From Polyangium jinanense (GTDB taxonomy: Bacteria > Myxococcota > Polyangia > Polyangiales > Polyangiaceae), in contig NZ_JAGTJJ010000016.1 in assembly GCF_028435365.1 (NCBI RefSeq), positions 1 to 64,000 on the forward strand: a stretch of DNA of 64,000 nucleotides. The letters are read 5' to 3'. Of this stretch, positions 61,302-64,000 are shown one piece after another (the first letter of the stretch is position 1; each line of letters begins with the position of its first letter). Both the position numbers and the translations under genes were made by a program. Below the pieces are notes generated by a model. That model made no database searches, had not been told where the DNA came from, and was given only the letters and a program-made list of their open reading frames with translations.

Positions 61302-62351
61302 CTAGCCCTTCGCCTTCGCCTGCTCCGCAGAGAGCGCCGTGACGAACGCCCCGCGCAGCGCCTCGAAATCCTCGACCGAGAGCGTGTGGCTATCCTGGAC
61401 GAACCCATTGAACCAGTGCTTCGGCGCGCCCGGCCGCAAGGATTCCAGGATCGGCCGCGTCCGGATCTCCTTGCCGAGCTCTCCCAGCACCACGAATTTT
61501 TTTCGAAATGGCTGCGCTCCGCCGTCCATCCCCCGGAACGTCGCTGCGTCGTCCCGATACGTCTCGCCCACGAACATCCCCATCGCCCGCAGCCCCCGAC
61601 CGCGCCCGGTCACGTGGAAAAAAAACGGGTCGCCCTTCGCGTACCGCTCGAGCTCCGCTTGCCTGCGCCGGCCGAAGCTCTTCGTTTGCATACAAAGCGT
61701 GTAGTTCTTCGCCGTCACCACGAGCAAGTGCCGCCGCGCCGCGGCCTTGGCTCGCTGCTCGCCGAGCTTCTGCGCCACCGAGAAGTCGAGCCGCGCCTCG
61801 GCGGAAGGATCCGGCGCGCGCTCCATCGCCGCCCGGCGCACCACGCGCAGCGCCTCGTACTCGGCCTCGAACGCCTCCGACAAGGGCCACGAGAGCTCCG
61901 ACCAGAAGAGTTCTTCGAACAGCCGCATCGGCCGTTCGAGCTCCGGCTCCGACGCGCTCCCCTCGATCCGCACGTTCACCGCGAGGTCCCGCGCGAGCCC
62001 CGACGCCGCGAGGTCCGACGAGCCCACGTAGACGACGCGCCGCGCGCCGCTGTCGAGCACGTAGAGCCGCGGCAAGAACGCCGTCCCGCCCCAGGCGTGG
62101 TAGAGGCGGCATCGCGCGCCCGGCATCCGCTCGAAGCGGCGCAGCATCGCCGTCTCCGTCCCATATCCGCCGAGCCCCGCGAGCAGCAAAAGCTCGCCGC
62201 CGCGCTCGACGAACCCCACGAGATCGACCACCGCGAGCGCGCTCGCCTCCGCGCGGCTCACCGCGATGCAGACCCGCGTCGCCTCGCCGAGGTCCGCGGC
62301 GAGCCGGGCCCCCATCTCTCGGCCGTGACGCAGGAGCTCGATGGTCGCCAT
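61302..62351 (-). CDS. Degenerate PLD-like domain fused to an EVE/PUA-like domain
   Basis: A 349-residue protein. The N-terminal half follows the phospholipase-D-like nuclease fold (LLLLAGLGGYG, RLYVLDSG, VYVGSSDLAASGLARDLAVN). The HKD motif is altered: the His and Lys positions read Leu93 and Arg95 (FLPRLYVLD), and the later Asn is Asp113. The C-terminal 120 residues (VTAKNYTLCMQTKSFGRRR, YAKGDPFFFHVTGRGRGLRA, MGMFVGETYRDD) resemble EVE-type readers of modified nucleotides. Active PLD-EVE fusions occur in modification-dependent restriction; here nuclease loss suggests a binding or regulatory role. The EVE call is by pattern only. Confidence 0.6.
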   Translation of the reverse strand: MATIELLRHGREMGARLAADLGEATRVCIAVSRAEASALAVVDLVGFVERGGELLLLAGLGGYGTETAMLRRFERMPGARCRLYHAWGGTAFLPRLYVLDSGARRVVYVGSSDLAASGLARDLAVNVRIEGSASEPELERPMRLFEELFWSELSWPLSEAFEAEYEALRVVRRAAMERAPDPSAEARLDFSVAQKLGEQRAKAAARRHLLVVTAKNYTLCMQTKSFGRRRQAELERYAKGDPFFFHVTGRGRGLRAMGMFVGETYRDDAATFRGMDGGAQPFRKKFVVLGELGKEIRTRPILESLRPGAPKHWFNGFVQDSHTLSVEDFEALRGAFVTALSAEQAKAKG

Positions 62352-62477
62352 GCTCCCCGCGTTTCTAGCAAGGGATCCCGCGCCGCGTCGAGCCTCTTTC
62401 GCGCGGGATCGCGTTCCTGGGCAAACGGACCCGAGGTCCGATTGACGCCCCTCGCCGGCTCGGGTCTCCTCGCGAGC

Positions 62478-63128
62478 ATGAGCCAAGATCCCGAGCGCGA
62501 GCTCATCTACTTCGACATCCGCGGCCGAGCCGAGTCGATCCGCCTCCTCCTCGCCTACGCGCGCGCCCCTCACGTCGACCGGGGCATCCCGCGCGCCGAT
62601 TGGCCAACCCTCAAGAAGACCGTCCCCCTCGGCCAGGTCCCCGTCCTCATCGAGCGCTCATCTGGGGGCGAACGCGTCATCCCCCAGAGCCAGGCCATCC
62701 TCCGCCACCTCGCCCGCGTCTTCGGTCTCGACGGGATGAACGAGGACGAACGCGTCCGCGCCGACATCGTCGCCGAGACCGTCGTCGAGCTCCGCACCGC
62801 GTGGAACCGCGTCGCCTACAACCCGGGCTGGCTCAAAGATCAAGCCGCCACCGACGCGCATTTCCGCGACGTTTTCCCTCGCTTCCGCGCGATCCTCGAA
62901 GGTTTGCTCGAACAATCCGAAGAGCGCGGCGCCCTCTACTTCGCCGGCCCCACGCCCACGCACGCCGACTTCCTCGCCTTCGACACCCTCGAATCGCACC
63001 GCGAGGTCGTCGCCACCTGCCTCGACGGCCACGGCTCGCTCCAGCGCTTCCTCGACGACGTCCGCGCCCTGCCCCCGATCGCCGACTACCTCGCCCGCCG
63101 CCGTCCCTCGGATTTCCAGCGGGCCTGA
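62478..63128 (+). CDS. Glutathione S-transferase family protein
   Basis: A 216-residue cytoplasmic enzyme of the sigma/alpha/mu-like GST type. The N-terminal thioredoxin-like domain starts LIYFDIRGRAESIRLLLAYA, with Tyr as the catalytic residue. Glutathione-site motifs are GQVPVLI and PQSQAILRHLARVFGL. The helical C-terminal domain ends with THADFLAFDTLESH. Substrate and role (detoxification or oxidative stress) cannot be set from sequence. It is divergent from the PLD/EVE-like gene. Confidence 0.92.
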   Translation: MSQDPERELIYFDIRGRAESIRLLLAYARAPHVDRGIPRADWPTLKKTVPLGQVPVLIERSSGGERVIPQSQAILRHLARVFGLDGMNEDERVRADIVAETVVELRTAWNRVAYNPGWLKDQAATDAHFRDVFPRFRAILEGLLEQSEERGALYFAGPTPTHADFLAFDTLESHREVVATCLDGHGSLQRFLDDVRALPPIADYLARRRPSDFQRA

Positions 63129-63202
63129 TCACCTTCCCGGTAGTTTCGTATCACAAAAGGTCTAAAATAGATCTTGCAAGGGACTCTTGCGTCTGCGACC
63201 GT

Positions 63203-63228
63203 GTACGCACCTTTCACAAAGGGTGTAC
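63203..63228. promoter_or_regulatory. Imperfect dyad just upstream of the last lipoprotein gene
   Basis: GTACGCACCTTT (63203-63214) and AAAGGGTGTAC (63218-63228) form an imperfect inverted repeat, 4 bp before the ATG at 63233. The leader upstream (63150-63180) is AT-rich for this genome and contains TAAAAT (63163-63168), a good -10-like hexamer without a clear -35. Confidence 0.45.
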
Positions 63229-63232
63229 AAAC

Positions 63233-64000
63233 ATGAGATCCTTGCGCCTATCTCAGCTCCTCGTGATCCTCGTTGGCTGCGCGCCGTTTGCCGCGGTTGC
63301 CTGCAGTGACGACCCGTCGAACCCCGGCACGAGCACGAGCTCGAGCAGCGCCTCCGGCAGCGGGGGCAGCGGCGGCGCCGGCGGCGCCGGCGGGGCGGGC
63401 GGCGTTGGCGGCGGAAGCTCGAGCACCGGCACCCCCGGGCTCGCCTGCGCCGACGCGCTCCTCCCGCTCCAGAACCCGCGCGCCCACACCCTCGGCGAGA
63501 CGTTTTACCTGCCGCGCTTCCTCACCGACCCCGGCTGCCCCGCCGAGCTCGCGTGGCAGGTCGTCTCGGCCCCGGCGGACAGCAAAAACGCCGTCTACAA
63601 CACCGGCGCCCCGGAGCCGCGCTTCACGCCCGACGTCCCCGGCGATTACACCTTCCGCCTGAACGACCCCGCGCAAACCGAGCTCACGCTCCGTGCCGTC
63701 GCGCGCACCTCGCAGGCGCGCTTCCGCAACCACCACCTCACGCCGCTCTATGGCGCGGCCGCGGTCGACGGCGAGCTCTGGACGGCGAATGGCGCCTCCT
63801 ACACCGTCACGCGCCTCGTCGCCGACAATGGCCAGTGGAAGAAGGACGGCGAAATCACGGTCGGCGCCTGGCCCGCGGCAATCGCGCATCATGCCGGCGG
63901 CAAGAAGGTCTACGTCGCGCAGCGCGGCAGCGACACGGTCGGCATCGTCGATCGCGACCGCAACGTCCTCGAAGACGCGCTCTGGGTCGGCGACGAGCCG
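63233..64000 (+). CDS. Lipoprotein with Gly-rich spacer and probable beta-propeller (3' end outside window)
   Basis: 256 codons are open to the window edge. The signal is followed by lipobox AVAC and a long Ser/Gly/Ala spacer with GGAGGAGGAGG repeats. Then comes a small beta domain (LAWQVVSAPADSKNAVYN, VPGDYTFRL) that resembles a PKD/Ig-like unit. From about residue 165 the sequence shows YVTN-type propeller blades (VGAWPAAIAHHAGGKKVYVA, GSDTVGIVDRDRN). It is likely a surface-exposed protein. The gene continues past 64000. Confidence 0.7.
   Translation, partial: MRSLRLSQLLVILVGCAPFAAVACSDDPSNPGTSTSSSSASGSGGSGGAGGAGGAGGVGGGSSSTGTPGLACADALLPLQNPRAHTLGETFYLPRFLTDPGCPAELAWQVVSAPADSKNAVYNTGAPEPRFTPDVPGDYTFRLNDPAQTELTLRAVARTSQARFRNHHLTPLYGAAAVDGELWTANGASYTVTRLVADNGQWKKDGEITVGAWPAAIAHHAGGKKVYVAQRGSDTVGIVDRDRNVLEDALWVGDEP

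Overview
The window is high-GC chromosomal DNA from a myxobacterium, most likely of the Polyangium/Sorangium group. The evidence is strong third-position G/C bias, many secreted Cys-rich or metal-motif lipoproteins, FHA-linked sigma-54 activators, Ser/Thr kinases with Pro-rich tails, very long TPR proteins and an ether-lipid type FAD synthase. I see no phage, insertion sequence, CRISPR array, rRNA or replication origin. The only RNA gene is a tRNA-His. Ten genes encode predicted lipoproteins.

Layout. 0.3-11 kb: a Cache-type membrane sensor, a histone-deacetylase-fold amidohydrolase, tRNA-His, an overlapping thioesterase/AAA-TPR pair, a P-type ATPase, a membrane protein with an effector-associated-like N terminus, and a VOC protein. 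11-19 kb: a TPR protein, an FNT channel overlapping a lipoprotein Cu/Zn SOD, a kinase plus TPR operon, a Cys-rich lipoprotein and an FHA/sigma-54 activator. 19-25 kb: an alkyl-DHAP-synthase-like enzyme, then a DprE1-like oxidase, two DprE2-like reductases and a deoxyhypusine-synthase-like enzyme. 25-33 kb: two paralogous lipoproteins with C-terminal ferritin-like diiron domains flank a forward cluster of a cytochrome c/copper monooxygenase lipoprotein, a redoxin without CxxC, a His-rich membrane protein and an ATP-grasp ligase. 33-40 kb: a tightly overlapped operon of a natural GlgB-TreZ fusion, a GH57/DUF3536-type hydrolase and an alkyltransferase-like protein. 40-52 kb: Cys-rich surface lipoproteins, a kinase, an H-NOX-like protein and a 1,854-residue TPR protein. 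52-55 kb: an ECF-like sigma factor, FecR-TPR protein and exported protein operon. 55-64 kb: a site-2 protease with CBS domains, a degenerate double kinase-core protein, more lipoproteins, a PLD-like/EVE-like protein, a GST and the start of a secreted beta-propeller-like lipoprotein.

The clearest undescribed structure is a roughly 115-bp element present twice, in opposite orientation and 50 kb apart (6409-6523 and 56945-57060). It is built from at least three hairpins whose stems are kept while loops and some paired bases change. At one end it carries the TAG stop codon of the neighbouring gene. Other leads are the paired ferritin-like lipoproteins around a copper monooxygenase, the effector-associated-like membrane protein, the H-NOX-like gene with a 9-bp inverted repeat over its start region, and the apparently dead PLD domain joined to an EVE-like domain. 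All functions were read by eye from sequence; no database search was run.
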